From assembly GCF_019443325.1 (NCBI RefSeq), contig NZ_CP080383.1, positions 1,364,001-1,428,000 of the forward strand: a DNA stretch of 64,000 bases, in the 5' to 3' direction. Of the stretch, positions 1 to 7,702 are shown piece by piece. Below the pieces are notes generated by a model. It did not search any database and was not told the origin of the DNA. It saw nothing but the letters and a program-made list of their open reading frames with translations. A program made the position numbers and the translations under genes. Each line of letters begins with the position of its first letter. Position 1 is the stretch's first letter. Origin of the DNA: Cryobacterium sp. PAMC25264 (GTDB lineage: Bacteria > Actinomycetota > Actinomycetes > Actinomycetales > Microbacteriaceae).

Positions 1-1
1 T

Positions 2-352
2 TCCTCGGACCACGTCGTCATCACGCGAGCCAACCCGCAGTTCTACTTCCACGGCCTCCGAATCAAGGTCCCGACGACGCTGGTTGGGACCTACCAGGTC
101 GTGACCACCGAGACCGAATTCGCCATGTTCGACGCGCTCAGTGGAGTCGAGAGCATCTACTTTCCACTGCCCATGCGCACCGACGCCGCCCAAGAACCCT
201 TCCCGCTCTGGCAAATCGCGGGAGCGAAAATCCGCGACCCGAAACCGGCCTGGCTTCACAAACATCAAACCTACGAGAAGGAGCATTTTCCGCCAGATCG
301 TGACTACACGTCCATGCCGACTTCGTCGGCTAACCAGTTCCGCCGGCTGTAA
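2..352 (+). CDS. IS481-family transposase, C-terminal part (partial)
   Basis: The frame is open from the first bases to TAA at 350-352. It encodes about 116 residues identical to the C-terminus of the minus-strand transposase at 3133-4613 (SSDHVVITRANPQFYFHGLR onward). The segment lies after the catalytic DDE core, in the C-terminal beta-rich tail of this family. The N-terminal part is outside the window, so it cannot be judged whether this copy is intact. The stop codon overlaps the first 24-bp subterminal repeat. Confidence 0.8.
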   Translation, partial: SSDHVVITRANPQFYFHGLRIKVPTTLVGTYQVVTTETEFAMFDALSGVESIYFPLPMRTDAAQEPFPLWQIAGAKIRDPKPAWLHKHQTYEKEHFPPDRDYTSMPTSSANQFRRL

Positions 353-469
353 TCAACGTCGTGCGATTGGTTGTAAACAACGTGGCGACACCGGTTGTAA
401 ACAACGTCGTGAGAGCGGTTGTAAACAAGGAGGTGAGAACGTGTGTAAACAACGTGATGCGATTACACA
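348..469 (+). repeat. Five tandem 24-bp subterminal repeats of the IS481-type element
   Basis: Units start at 348, 372, 396, 420 and 444. The consensus begins TGTAAACAACGTCGTGAGA and is followed by about five variable bases. The last unit runs into the element tip gattacaca. The array is repeated in inverted form at 3016-3137. A spacing of 24 bp, slightly over two helical turns, suits a row of transposase-binding sites. Confidence 0.85.
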
Positions 470-508
470 TCCATGGAGTCGGTAGCGCTGTTCTGAAGAG
501 GTGGTAGC

Positions 509-533
509 GGCCCCGGGCGGTTAGCCCGGGGCC
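509..533 (-). terminator. Hairpin just downstream of istB
   Basis: A perfect 10-bp stem (ggccccgggc / gcccggggcc) with a 5-base loop lies 10 bases after the istB stop. There is no clear U-run, so it may be a weak terminator, or block read-through from outside into the element. Confidence 0.5.
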
Positions 534-542
534 TTCGCGGTG

Positions 543-1313
543 TTACTCCCAGTAGGTCTCGTTGGCGCGGGCTTGGTCGTTGCGGTGTCTGCGCATGTCG
601 ATCTGTCCGAGGTTGATGATCCGGGCGTTGTTGGCGAGGCGGTTCACGATCGAGTCCGCCGCGACTCGGTCGGGGAGCTCCGCCACCCAGTGCGCCGGCC
701 CGGTCTGCGAGGCGATCATCGTCGGCAGCCGGTGTTCGCGGTTTGCGAGGATGGCGAACAGGTCGCTGGCGGCGTCGCTGTCGATGCCGACGGTGAGGAA
801 GTCATCGATGATGAGCAGGTCGATGTTGGAGAGCTCGTTCAACAGCTTCTGGTGGGCGATGCCGTCGCCGCGGGCGATGACGAGCCGTCGGGCCAGGTCG
901 TCCATCCGGAAGTAGAGCACGGAGTGTTCGCTCTGGCAGGCGCCGATGGCCAGCGCGCAGGCGAGGTAGGTTTTCCCGCCTCCGGTGGGCGAGATGATGA
1001 GCAGATTCGTCGCATCGGTGCGCCAGTCGTGGTCGGCATAGCGTCGCATTCGAACCGGTGTGATACCTCGCCCGTCACGGTAGTCGACCTCGGCGACGGT
1101 CGCGCCCGGGATCGGGAACGCGGCCTGGCGGATGAGCTTGTCCACTTTGTTGATGCGTCGGGACTCGAGGGCGTCGTCGACGGCGGTGAGGAACAGCTGC
1201 TCCGGGGTGAGGGTGTCGTTGCCCTCGTCCTGGATGAGCTCTTCCAGCCGGGTCGCAACGTGGGTGACCCGCAGGGCCCGGAACTTGTCGTAATCGACGC
1301 TGGTGAACATCAC
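543..1313 (-). CDS. istB: IS21-family helper ATPase IstB
   Basis: A 256-residue AAA+ ATPase of the DnaA/DnaC-like IstB type. The Walker A motif PTGGGKT is at about residues 109-116 and the Walker B is IDLLIIDDF at about 155-163. IstB proteins assemble on target DNA and direct the IstA transposase to it. The start (GTG 1313 or ATG 1310) overlaps the istA stop at 1310-1312, the usual translational coupling in IS21 elements. The length is normal and no frameshift is seen, so this copy looks functional. Confidence 0.93.
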   Translation of the reverse strand: MMFTSVDYDKFRALRVTHVATRLEELIQDEGNDTLTPEQLFLTAVDDALESRRINKVDKLIRQAAFPIPGATVAEVDYRDGRGITPVRMRRYADHDWRTDATNLLIISPTGGGKTYLACALAIGACQSEHSVLYFRMDDLARRLVIARGDGIAHQKLLNELSNIDLLIIDDFLTVGIDSDAASDLFAILANREHRLPTMIASQTGPAHWVAELPDRVAADSIVNRLANNARIINLGQIDMRRHRNDQARANETYWE

Positions 1314-2899
1314 TTGCCCTCCTCGTCGCGTGCATAGTGGGAGGCGTCGCGAACATAAACGTCGGGCATGGTGTCGCGGAAGACCACGGTGCTGACGCGT
1401 TTGCGGGTCGAGGCCGCAGGGACCACTGGCCGAGGCTTCTTCGCATCACTGTCGATCGCTGCCATCAAGCGTTTCAGTGTCGAGTAGGTCGGGTGGGCGC
1501 TGCGGTTCACGAGCTCCTGGCAGGCCGCTTCCAGCCGTTCCCGGTTGTTCGTGCCCAGCCCGTCCAAGATGTTCTGGCAGGCCAGGTAGCCCTGCGCCTC
1601 GATCGCCTGGCCGTCGAGGATCTGCTCGATCACGGTGACGGTTGCAGGCCCAACGCTGCGCGCCCGGTCGGTGAACCATCGCCTGGACCAGAGCCCGTCG
1701 ATGTTACGGTGCTGCGGTGGAATGTGCTCGGGCAGGGTCGAGTATTGGCCCTTCCGGCCCGTCAACCGTGGGTGTTCGCAGAGCATCTCGTGCCCGTCGA
1801 AGACCGTCACCCGTGACGACGTCAATCTCACCCGCAGCAGTTTGCCCGCCAGGGCGAACGGCACCGAATATCGTTGCGTGTCGGCGGTGACGTGGTAGTT
1901 CCGGCCGGCCTTGAGCTCCTTCCACTCAACGTCTTCGAACCCGGCATCAGGCAGCGGGCCCAGCAGCCCCTTCTCCTCGGAGTCGAAGCGTTCCCACCGG
2001 GTCGTGTCGTCGGCGCGGCGAATGTCATGGTTGATCTCCCTCACCCGCTCCTCGATCGCCGTATTCAACTCGCTCAGCGTCGTGAAGACATCGTCGTCGA
2101 GGTAACCGATGACGCGTTTGTTCACGACGTTCACCGCGTTCTCGGCCGCCGCCTTGTCCCGGGGCCGCTTCACTCGCGCCGGAACGATCGCGCACTGATA
2201 ATGGTCGGCGAGCTGCTGATATCGGGCGTTCACGACCCGCTCCGCGTCGCCCTTGTGGGTTTGGTGAGTGGAGGTCGTCGGGTTGTCCGGCACGACGATC
2301 TGCGGAACACCGCCATAAAACGCGAACGCTTGAACGTGAGCGTCGAGCCAGGCCGGGGACTTCATATCCGCATAGGCGCGGCAGAACATCATCCCCGAGA
2401 ACGGCAACACCGCAACGAACAGCACCGCCCGGATCACCTCGCCGGTGATCGTCTCCACGACGTCCACTGTGTCGCCGGCCCAGTCGACCAGCATTGCCCG
2501 GCCGGGTTCGTGCCGGAGCACCGCCACCAGATCGTGGCTGCGGAGGTAGTCGGTGAACAGGGCGCAGAACTGCGAATACCCATACTTCTTCCCCGCGTCC
2601 TTGGCGTCGACGTATCGGCGCCAGGCCAACAGCAACGTGAAGTGCCGGTTCGCTTTCATCGACGCCACCACCCGGCGCAGGTCGGGCTGGACGTACTCCT
2701 CCGACACTTTCCGGCGCCCGTCCGGGAACCACTTCGCGAGATCAGCGTCAGTGATCGCGACCATCGAGGTCACACCCCGGTCCTGGACCTCCTGCCGGAC
2801 CCGGGCCACGTCGCGATGTGAGCACCCCGCGATCTCGACGACTTCGCGGTAGCTCCGCCCCTCCAGCAACAGCCCCAAGATTTTTCGATAGTCCGCCAT
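1310..2899 (-). CDS. istA: IS21-family transposase IstA
   Basis: About 529 residues from MADYRKILGLL. An upstream in-frame ATG at 2950 exists, but the ATG at 2899 follows a GGGCGG ribosome site and begins the conserved N-terminal helix-turn-helix (LLLEGRSYREVVEIAGCSHRDVARVR). The catalytic DDE core is visible: D in MLVDWAGDTVDVV, D in PQIVVPDNPTT, and E in PRDKAAAENAVN. It catalyses strand transfer of the IS21-type element, with IstB choosing the target. It appears intact and is coupled to istB by an ATGA-type overlap. Confidence 0.93.
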   Translation of the reverse strand: MADYRKILGLLLEGRSYREVVEIAGCSHRDVARVRQEVQDRGVTSMVAITDADLAKWFPDGRRKVSEEYVQPDLRRVVASMKANRHFTLLLAWRRYVDAKDAGKKYGYSQFCALFTDYLRSHDLVAVLRHEPGRAMLVDWAGDTVDVVETITGEVIRAVLFVAVLPFSGMMFCRAYADMKSPAWLDAHVQAFAFYGGVPQIVVPDNPTTSTHQTHKGDAERVVNARYQQLADHYQCAIVPARVKRPRDKAAAENAVNVVNKRVIGYLDDDVFTTLSELNTAIEERVREINHDIRRADDTTRWERFDSEEKGLLGPLPDAGFEDVEWKELKAGRNYHVTADTQRYSVPFALAGKLLRVRLTSSRVTVFDGHEMLCEHPRLTGRKGQYSTLPEHIPPQHRNIDGLWSRRWFTDRARSVGPATVTVIEQILDGQAIEAQGYLACQNILDGLGTNNRERLEAACQELVNRSAHPTYSTLKRLMAAIDSDAKKPRPVVPAASTRKRVSTVVFRDTMPDVYVRDASHYARDEEGK

Positions 2900-3000
2900 G
2901 AACCCGCCCTTAACAATGAAACGACGACGCCGAATGCGTCGTCGTTCCACAGCAGAGCAGTGCCCCGCCAGCCAGCGCTACCGTGTTCGCGGAAACTTGC

Positions 3001-3015
3001 TACCAACTCGCCGGA
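3001..3015. repeat. 15-bp target-site duplication, left copy
   Basis: taccaactcgccgga at 3001-3015 is repeated exactly at 4756-4770 and brackets the 3016-4755 element. Fifteen bases is within the range known for IS481-family duplications (4-15 bp). Its first nine bases are the terminal GAGTTGGTA of the IS21-type element read in reverse. Confidence 0.88.
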
Positions 3016-3137
3016 TGTGTAATCGCATCACGTTGTTTACACACGTTCTCACCTCCTTGTTTACAACCGCTCTCACGACGTTGTTTACAACCGGTGTCGC
3101 CACGTTGTTTACAACCAATCGCACGACGTTGATTACA
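3016..3137 (-). repeat. Right-end array of five 24-bp repeats
   Basis: Exact inverted copy of 348-469. Units on the minus strand begin TGTAATC or TGTAAAC, mostly followed by CAACGTCGTG. The array directly follows the transposase stop and runs to the element tip. Confidence 0.85.
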
Positions 3138-4613
3138 GCCGGCGGAACTGGTTAGCCGACGAAGTCGGCATGGACGTGTAGTCACGATCTGGCGGAAAAT
3201 GCTCCTTCTCGTAGGTTTGATGTTTGTGAAGCCAGGCCGGTTTCGGGTCGCGGATTTTCGCTCCCGCGATTTGCCAGAGCGGGAAGGGTTCTTGGGCGGC
3301 GTCGGTGCGCATGGGCAGTGGAAAGTAGATGCTCTCGACTCCACTGAGCGCGTCGAACATGGCGAATTCGGTCTCGGTGGTCACGACCTGGTAGGTCCCA
3401 ACCAGCGTCGTCGGGACCTTGATTCGGAGGCCGTGGAAGTAGAACTGCGGGTTGGCTCGCGTGATGACGACGTGGTCCGAGGAATCGCGCAGCCGGCCGC
3501 CATGCGGCACCCGCTGCGCGCCAGGCTCGGCGGGAATCGTGGTCTGCCTCAGATCGACAGCTCCGCCCGACTGATCGGCGAGGGATTTGTCCCGGTACGA
3601 GTCCGCTCGCGCCTGAAGCACGTCGTGGCTGATCGGGGTGCCATCGGCGGGGCGGTGTTCCGCGGCGCCCCAGGCCTGCCCGGGTGTCATCGATCCGGGC
3701 AGCGCCTGGTGCCGTCGGCGGTAGTTGTAATAGGCGCGGTAATCAATGATCAGGGCGGTGAGCTGCTCCAGGGTATCGGGGGCGTTGGCATCGAGGAACC
3801 GCAAGATCGTTTGGTGGCTGCGTTCGTTCTTCCCCTGGGTCTGGGGGTGGCTGCCGCGCCCGGTGATGCCCAGACAGCCCCGGTCGGCGAGGAACCGTTC
3901 GGTGGCGGAGATGTTGCCGCGTCGGGCCTGGTTGAACGCGGTCCCGTTGTCGCTGAGCAGCTCTTTCGGTACCCCGTGGTCGGTGAAGGCGGAACGGAGC
4001 GTGGTGATGGCGTCGGTGCCGTTCTCCGGAGTGGCGAAGCACATCGTGCCGACGTCGAAGCGGGTGGAGTCATCCAGCAGCTGGTAGACGGTGACCTTGG
4101 TGCCCAGCACATTCGGGTCCCGCGCGTCGGCGAGACGGTACTCGAACGCGTCCAGCTGCCACATCTCCATCGCCGCGGCACGGGAGAACCGAAGCCAGGC
4201 CGCCCGTGGACGTTTCCGCGGGTTCGCGATCGTGACGCCGGATGAAGCGAGGATGCGGGCGATCGTCGCCACCGACGGGATGGGAGAAACGAATTCGCCG
4301 GTATCGATCCCGGTGAACCAGATTGATTTGGGCCCGTTGTCCCAACCTTCCTTCTTCAGCCGGGCGCGGATCCTCAGAACGATCTCGGTAGTCTTCTGGT
4401 AAAGGTCCGTACCGGGTTCAGTGGCGCTGACGAGCGCGGATTCAGCGCCGTGTTGCCCTCGCGGAGGAATCGTCGCCGGATGTTGTAAAACGACGGCCGG
4501 CTGATGTTCAGTCGTTGGCAGAACTCGGTAACGCTGGGCCCGTCGGCGGCAAGCGGGTCGTATTCAATGATCTGGCGGCGGACGGAGGGAGAAAGGGATC
4601 TAGGCACCCCCAA
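3133..4613 (-). pseudogene. IS481-family transposase, frameshifted
   Basis: The N-terminal 65 or so residues (ATG at 4613) form a helix-turn-helix with VTEFCQRLNISRPSFYNIRRRF. The long second frame, open from upstream of 4400 and containing a GTG at 4272, carries the rve/DDE integrase core: D in MWQLDAFEYR, D in LLSDNGTAFNQ, E in GKNERSHQTILRFL, and the family C-terminal tail. The two frames join if one base is restored near 4400 (acctttac-cagaag, giving TFTQKTTEIVLRIR). No slippery heptamer is visible, so programmed frameshifting is unlikely. It is either a dead copy or a base-calling loss. Apart from this the reading frame is complete. Confidence 0.8.
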
Positions 4614-4657
4614 TTATCAAAACCGCGATCAGGGCGTGCTTCCTTGAACGCCGAACC

Positions 4658-4755
4658 TGTAATCAGGGTCGTGAGACATCCCGTAAACAAGGTGCTGAGA
4701 CATGGTGACAACAACGTCGTGAGACAGGTCGTAAACACAGAGCTGAGACAGCACA
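4658..4755 (+). repeat. Left-end array of four 24-bp repeats of the IS481-type element
   Basis: Units begin at 4658, 4682, 4706 and 4730. They share a gTAAaCAnnGTngTGAGACA pattern with the right-end array but diverge more. They face outward, opposite to the right-end array, and lie in the leader ahead of the transposase start at 4613, so they may also bind transposase as an autoregulator. Confidence 0.75.
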
Positions 4756-4770
4756 TACCAACTCGCCGGA
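4756..4770. repeat. 15-bp target-site duplication, right copy
   Basis: Exact copy of 3001-3015, immediately outside the CACA tip of the IS481-type element. Confidence 0.88.
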
Positions 4771-5083
4771 CTACCGCTACCACCAAGCGCTACTCGCCAA
4801 ACCTTTGGAATTGTTGATTAGCGTTGATTTTGGGTGGACTGGGCCCCTTTTGGGGATCCGCGCCAAAGCTCCTGGCTCAGCAGGCGGCCTAGCCGCGGAA
4901 CGTCAAGTCGCGGCTTGATTCAATCTGCCCCGGGTCCTACCCGACGAATCCACGAACTCTTTGCGCTCCGAATCGGCTGATGCACGTTCCTCATCCCTGA
5001 TGGGACCAATTCAGACGTGGAATGCGCCTGGTTCAACAGCATCATTGGCGGCCGGATGCGATCGAGTACGAAAGACTGATGAA
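4771..5083. other. Intergenic: remnant of IS21 end, then unassigned sequence
   Basis: 4771-4799 read on the minus strand contains GAGTAGCGCTTGGTGGTAGCGG, recalling the left IS21 end (GAGTCGGTAGCGCT...GGTGGTAGCGG). It is probably the outer part of the right end displaced by the IS481 insertion. Beyond it are a short GTTGATT direct repeat (about 4813-4830) and a 7-bp hairpin, agccgcg/cgcggct (about 4891-4915). No convincing gene or promoter is seen before the NTPase start. Confidence 0.45.
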
Positions 5084-7291
5084 ATGACTGACCCAGCCGG
5101 CACTGCATCTAATCCAGGCACCAATCCGGAGTCGTGGCTCTCAGACGATCCCGGAATCGCGACTCCGCCTATTGTTGGCGATTTTCTTGATCGGCGAATC
5201 TTCGTTTCCGCAGTCACCAATGTCATGGATCGGGCCCGTACGCCCGGCGGCTCGTCAGTATTCGGACTAATTGGGCCATGGGGGTCGGGAAAGACAACTA
5301 TCCTCAATTTGCTATCGTCCGAGCTTGAGGGGCGGTCACACGGCAAAGGCGTTTGGCCACCCGCATGGGTTGTCTCGACTTTCAATCCCTGGATGCACTC
5401 CGACGCCGCTTCGCTTCACCGGGGGTTTTTTTCTGAGCTTCGCGACGCGTTACCCAAAGACGAGAAATGGGACGATGCTCAAGCGCGCCTAGACGGACTT
5501 AGGACGGTCGTGACGCCGTTGGCTGGGCTCGCCTCCCTGTTCGCCCCCGGAATTAAGGACGTGGCCGATGGGGCATTCGACGCGTTGAAAAGCACCCCGT
5601 CCAAGATTAGGGAGGAGGCTGCGAAGGCGCTCTTGAAGCTAGACCGGCCCATTCTGATGATTCTCGATGACCTGGATCGTTTGACGTCAAACGAGTTGCT
5701 CGAAGTCTTCAAACTTGTGCGGTTTATCGGACGCCTTCCGAACGTCTACTACCTGCTGTGTTACGACGAACGCACCCTGGCGGACCTGATTGAAAGCACC
5801 GAACTCGTTGGTTCGAAGAACGACGGTCGCGCCATGGATTACCTCGAGAAGATTGTCCAAATCCGATTTGATATCCCCCCAATGAGAATGGAGCAGTCCG
5901 AGAATATCTTTAGCGCCGGAATGAACTCCCTGTTGGAACGCAACGGGATTGTCTCCACCCGGCAAGACGAGAATCGAGTCCGCCCGATCTTCATCTCCGC
6001 GCTCGGGAGGCGACTCGATACACCGAGAGCAATCAGACGATACCTCGGCCAAATTGAAGCTTTTCTTCCGTCTGTGGCTGATGAAGTGGACTGGGTGGAT
6101 TTTGCACTGCTGACTTGGATTCGAACATTGGAGCCATCAGTGTACGGACGGTTACAACGAGATCGAGAGTTCCTAGTCGGGAGTGGGACTGCTCCTGCAA
6201 ACGACAAGTCAAGTTTGAAGCTGCGTACCGAGCAGCTAACGAATCTATTGGGCGGGGCTCAGATCAGCCAAGTGAATCGGGAGAGTCTGCTCGAAGTGCT
6301 CGCCGAGCTTTTCCCTGCTGTGAAGCTCGCGCGTGATGGAAGGACCCTTCGTGAGCTCCACATTCCAGCAGGACGCCGCGTGGCCAACGCTGAGTACTTC
6401 GACCGCTACTTCCTTTTCGGCATCCCGAGCGACGACATCGCCGACTTCGTCGTGTCCAAAGCTGTGCGAGACATCATCTCGTCTGTCCAGTCCACAGAAA
6501 CAGATCGACTAGATTCCCAGTTGCTTGCCCAGACCGGACGCACGATTCGAAAAGTCGATCAAGAGCGTCCCCCTGGGGAGGAGCCTGCAGAACGAATTGC
6601 ACTTTGGCTAGGGAGCCTGTACTCGCAACTACCCGAGGACTCTCATGGCTTCTTCTCCTCCCGAGATCAGGTCGAGCAGTTTTTTGCCCGCATGCTGGTC
6701 GAAACGTCATCATTGCAGGCAAAATCCGTCGTGCAGCAGGTCGCCGGGACAGTTCCAGGCACGTCGCTGACCGTCGAGGCGATTGCACTGATGGCCAATG
6801 TTGAGGTAGGCACGTCGGACGACGTCGAACGGTGGCACCTTCGCGGATCAGAGCTGATGCCACTCCTCGCCCAAATCTCGCGGAATGCTCTCGACGGATT
6901 CGCTGGGAGCCTCGCCAATATGCCTTCTGATATTTGGATAACAATCTGGAGGTGGGGAACGGCCGATCGGGATGCAGTCCGCTCTTACATTGAGACCAGC
7001 ATTACGTCGAATCGATGGTCGGTCCTGGATGTACTGGCCAAGCTCGTAAGTTCAGCCGTTCCTCACGGAGTTCCCGGCGCTGTCGGAGTCATCAGCGGTT
7101 TTGACGCAAAGCTCGTGGGCGAACTTGTCGATCTCGATCTCGCGACTGAACGACTTGCAAAAGAACTGGAGTCGGCGCCACCCGGTCCGGTCCCATACCG
7201 CGCAGAGGCCACAATGCAGAACAGGCGCAGCTATGTTCTTGAGATGCTGCGCGGACGGAAGGAGCAGTACCGAGCTAAGTTGCTTGCGTAA
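5084..7291 (+). CDS. KAP-family P-loop NTPase
   Basis: About 735 residues from MTDPAGTASNP. An in-frame ATG at 4961 would add a non-conserved 41-residue leader, and neither start has a strong ribosome site. Walker A GPWGSGKTT is at residues 64-72 and Walker B ILMILDDLDR at about 188-197, followed by LVRFIGRLPNVYYLLCYDE, the arrangement of KAP NTPases (named for Kidins220/ARMS and PifA). PifA of plasmid F excludes phage T7, and many bacterial KAP proteins lie in mobile or defence contexts. The C-terminal half has no recognised domain. Base composition is visibly lower in GC than the chromosome after 8.5 kb, and the gene stands alone between insertion sequences and a broken comEC, so transfer is likely. 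A role in phage defence is inference only. Confidence 0.8.
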   Translation: MTDPAGTASNPGTNPESWLSDDPGIATPPIVGDFLDRRIFVSAVTNVMDRARTPGGSSVFGLIGPWGSGKTTILNLLSSELEGRSHGKGVWPPAWVVSTFNPWMHSDAASLHRGFFSELRDALPKDEKWDDAQARLDGLRTVVTPLAGLASLFAPGIKDVADGAFDALKSTPSKIREEAAKALLKLDRPILMILDDLDRLTSNELLEVFKLVRFIGRLPNVYYLLCYDERTLADLIESTELVGSKNDGRAMDYLEKIVQIRFDIPPMRMEQSENIFSAGMNSLLERNGIVSTRQDENRVRPIFISALGRRLDTPRAIRRYLGQIEAFLPSVADEVDWVDFALLTWIRTLEPSVYGRLQRDREFLVGSGTAPANDKSSLKLRTEQLTNLLGGAQISQVNRESLLEVLAELFPAVKLARDGRTLRELHIPAGRRVANAEYFDRYFLFGIPSDDIADFVVSKAVRDIISSVQSTETDRLDSQLLAQTGRTIRKVDQERPPGEEPAERIALWLGSLYSQLPEDSHGFFSSRDQVEQFFARMLVETSSLQAKSVVQQVAGTVPGTSLTVEAIALMANVEVGTSDDVERWHLRGSELMPLLAQISRNALDGFAGSLANMPSDIWITIWRWGTADRDAVRSYIETSITSNRWSVLDVLAKLVSSAVPHGVPGAVGVISGFDAKLVGELVDLDLATERLAKELESAPPGPVPYRAEATMQNRRSYVLEMLRGRKEQYRAKLLA

Positions 7292-7702
7292 TTGGGCATT
7301 GCGGGTTTCTCCCTCGTCCTATGCGATTGCTTGCTCGTTCCACGGACTAGTTCGTTCAATTGGCGACTAAAGGGGGCTGACACCCAGACGAGTGAGGACC
7401 TCTCGGGCAAGGCCCCTGAAGTGTCACCTAGGTCATGGTCCCATACAGCCAGCGCGCGCCGAACAGCAGCAAGGTCGTCCCGGGGGTGGCGTTCAACCGT
7501 TGAGACTCCCGCAGGATCCCATCCCAAGCGCCGACCCTTTCCTTGAACCGGTCGAGTCTCGCGAGCGCTTCCTGCCGATCGAGGGTTGGCGGCGGTTCAA
7601 GCGACATCAGCCGGGTCCGGAGGTGTCATTCGGACTAGCCAAAACGAGGCCAGCGAAACTCGTTATAGGGCTTCCCGCAACACGAACGGACTTGACACGG
7701 AA
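7292..7702. other. Intergenic island-to-chromosome junction
   Basis: Follows the NTPase stop with no clear terminator. It holds a possible 59-codon minus-strand ORF (7428-7607), a repeated CGGACTAG (about 7343 and 7630), and a 6-bp inverted repeat, aacgag/ctcgtt, at about 7652-7673, just before comEC homology begins at 7703. No integrase or tRNA attachment site is visible, so the junction mechanism is unknown. Confidence 0.4.
7428..7607 (-). CDS. Possible small protein, 59 residues, unknown
   Basis: ATG at 7605-7607 to TAG at 7428-7430. It encodes MSLEPPPTLDRQEALARLDR and continues through a helical FKERVGAWDGILRESQRLN to a hydrophobic end, LLLFGARWLYG. The composition looks protein-like, with an amphipathic helix and no rare-codon clusters, and it lies in a gap without other genes. 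There is no good ribosome site and no family is recognised. It could be a fragment of a larger gene or chance. Confidence 0.3.
   Translation of the reverse strand: MSLEPPPTLDRQEALARLDRFKERVGAWDGILRESQRLNATPGTTLLLFGARWLYGTMT

Larger units (their letters stand above)
1..469 (+). mobile_element. IS481-type element, 3' end only (cut by window start)
   Basis: Bases 1-469 are an inverted, apparently identical copy of 3016-3484, the 3' part of the complete IS481-type element further along. The copy holds the transposase C-terminus, five 24-bp repeats and the terminal ACACA. Identity stops exactly after 469: the flank here reads tccatggagtcggta, while the other copy is flanked by tccggcgagttggta read in the same sense. 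This marks the real element boundary. The rest of the element lies before the window. Confidence 0.85.
470..3015 (-). mobile_element. IS21-type element (istA-istB), ends invaded by IS481 copies
   Basis: The unit holds istA and istB on the minus strand. Both ends carry a related inverted sequence: GAGTCGGTAGC then GGTAGCG 16 bases later on the left (477-508), and GAGTTGGTAGC then GGTAGCG with the same spacing on the right (3009 down to about 2976). Further GGTAGCG-like motifs continue beyond the inserted IS481 copy at 4771-4799, so the true right end is probably near 4799. The outer left end lies before the window. Multiple terminal repeats are usual in the IS21 family. Confidence 0.75.
3016..4755 (-). 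mobile_element. Complete IS481-type element, 1740 bp
   Basis: The tips are TGTGTAATCGC at 3016 and TGTGCTGTCTC read inward from 4755, so the element starts TGTG and ends CACA. It is flanked by a perfect 15-bp direct duplication. It encodes one minus-strand transposase and carries outward-facing 24-bp repeat arrays at both ends: five units at 3016-3137 and four at 4658-4755. A second copy begins before the window and ends at 469 in the opposite orientation. Confidence 0.9.

Noticed and set aside
348-469. Regular 24-bp repeats as a CRISPR array
   Set aside because: There are no unique spacers between units, the repeats are directly tandem, they end at an IS tip, and the same array is at 3016-3137 in inverted form. 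They are transposon end repeats.
4374-4613. Programmed frameshifting in the IS481-type transposase
   Set aside because: No slippery A6G or similar heptamer or downstream pseudoknot is visible at the junction, and adding one base restores the frame, as in several unrelated genes here.
7292-7702. Attachment site of an integrative element
   Set aside because: No integrase gene, tRNA end or matching direct repeat pair could be found within the window.
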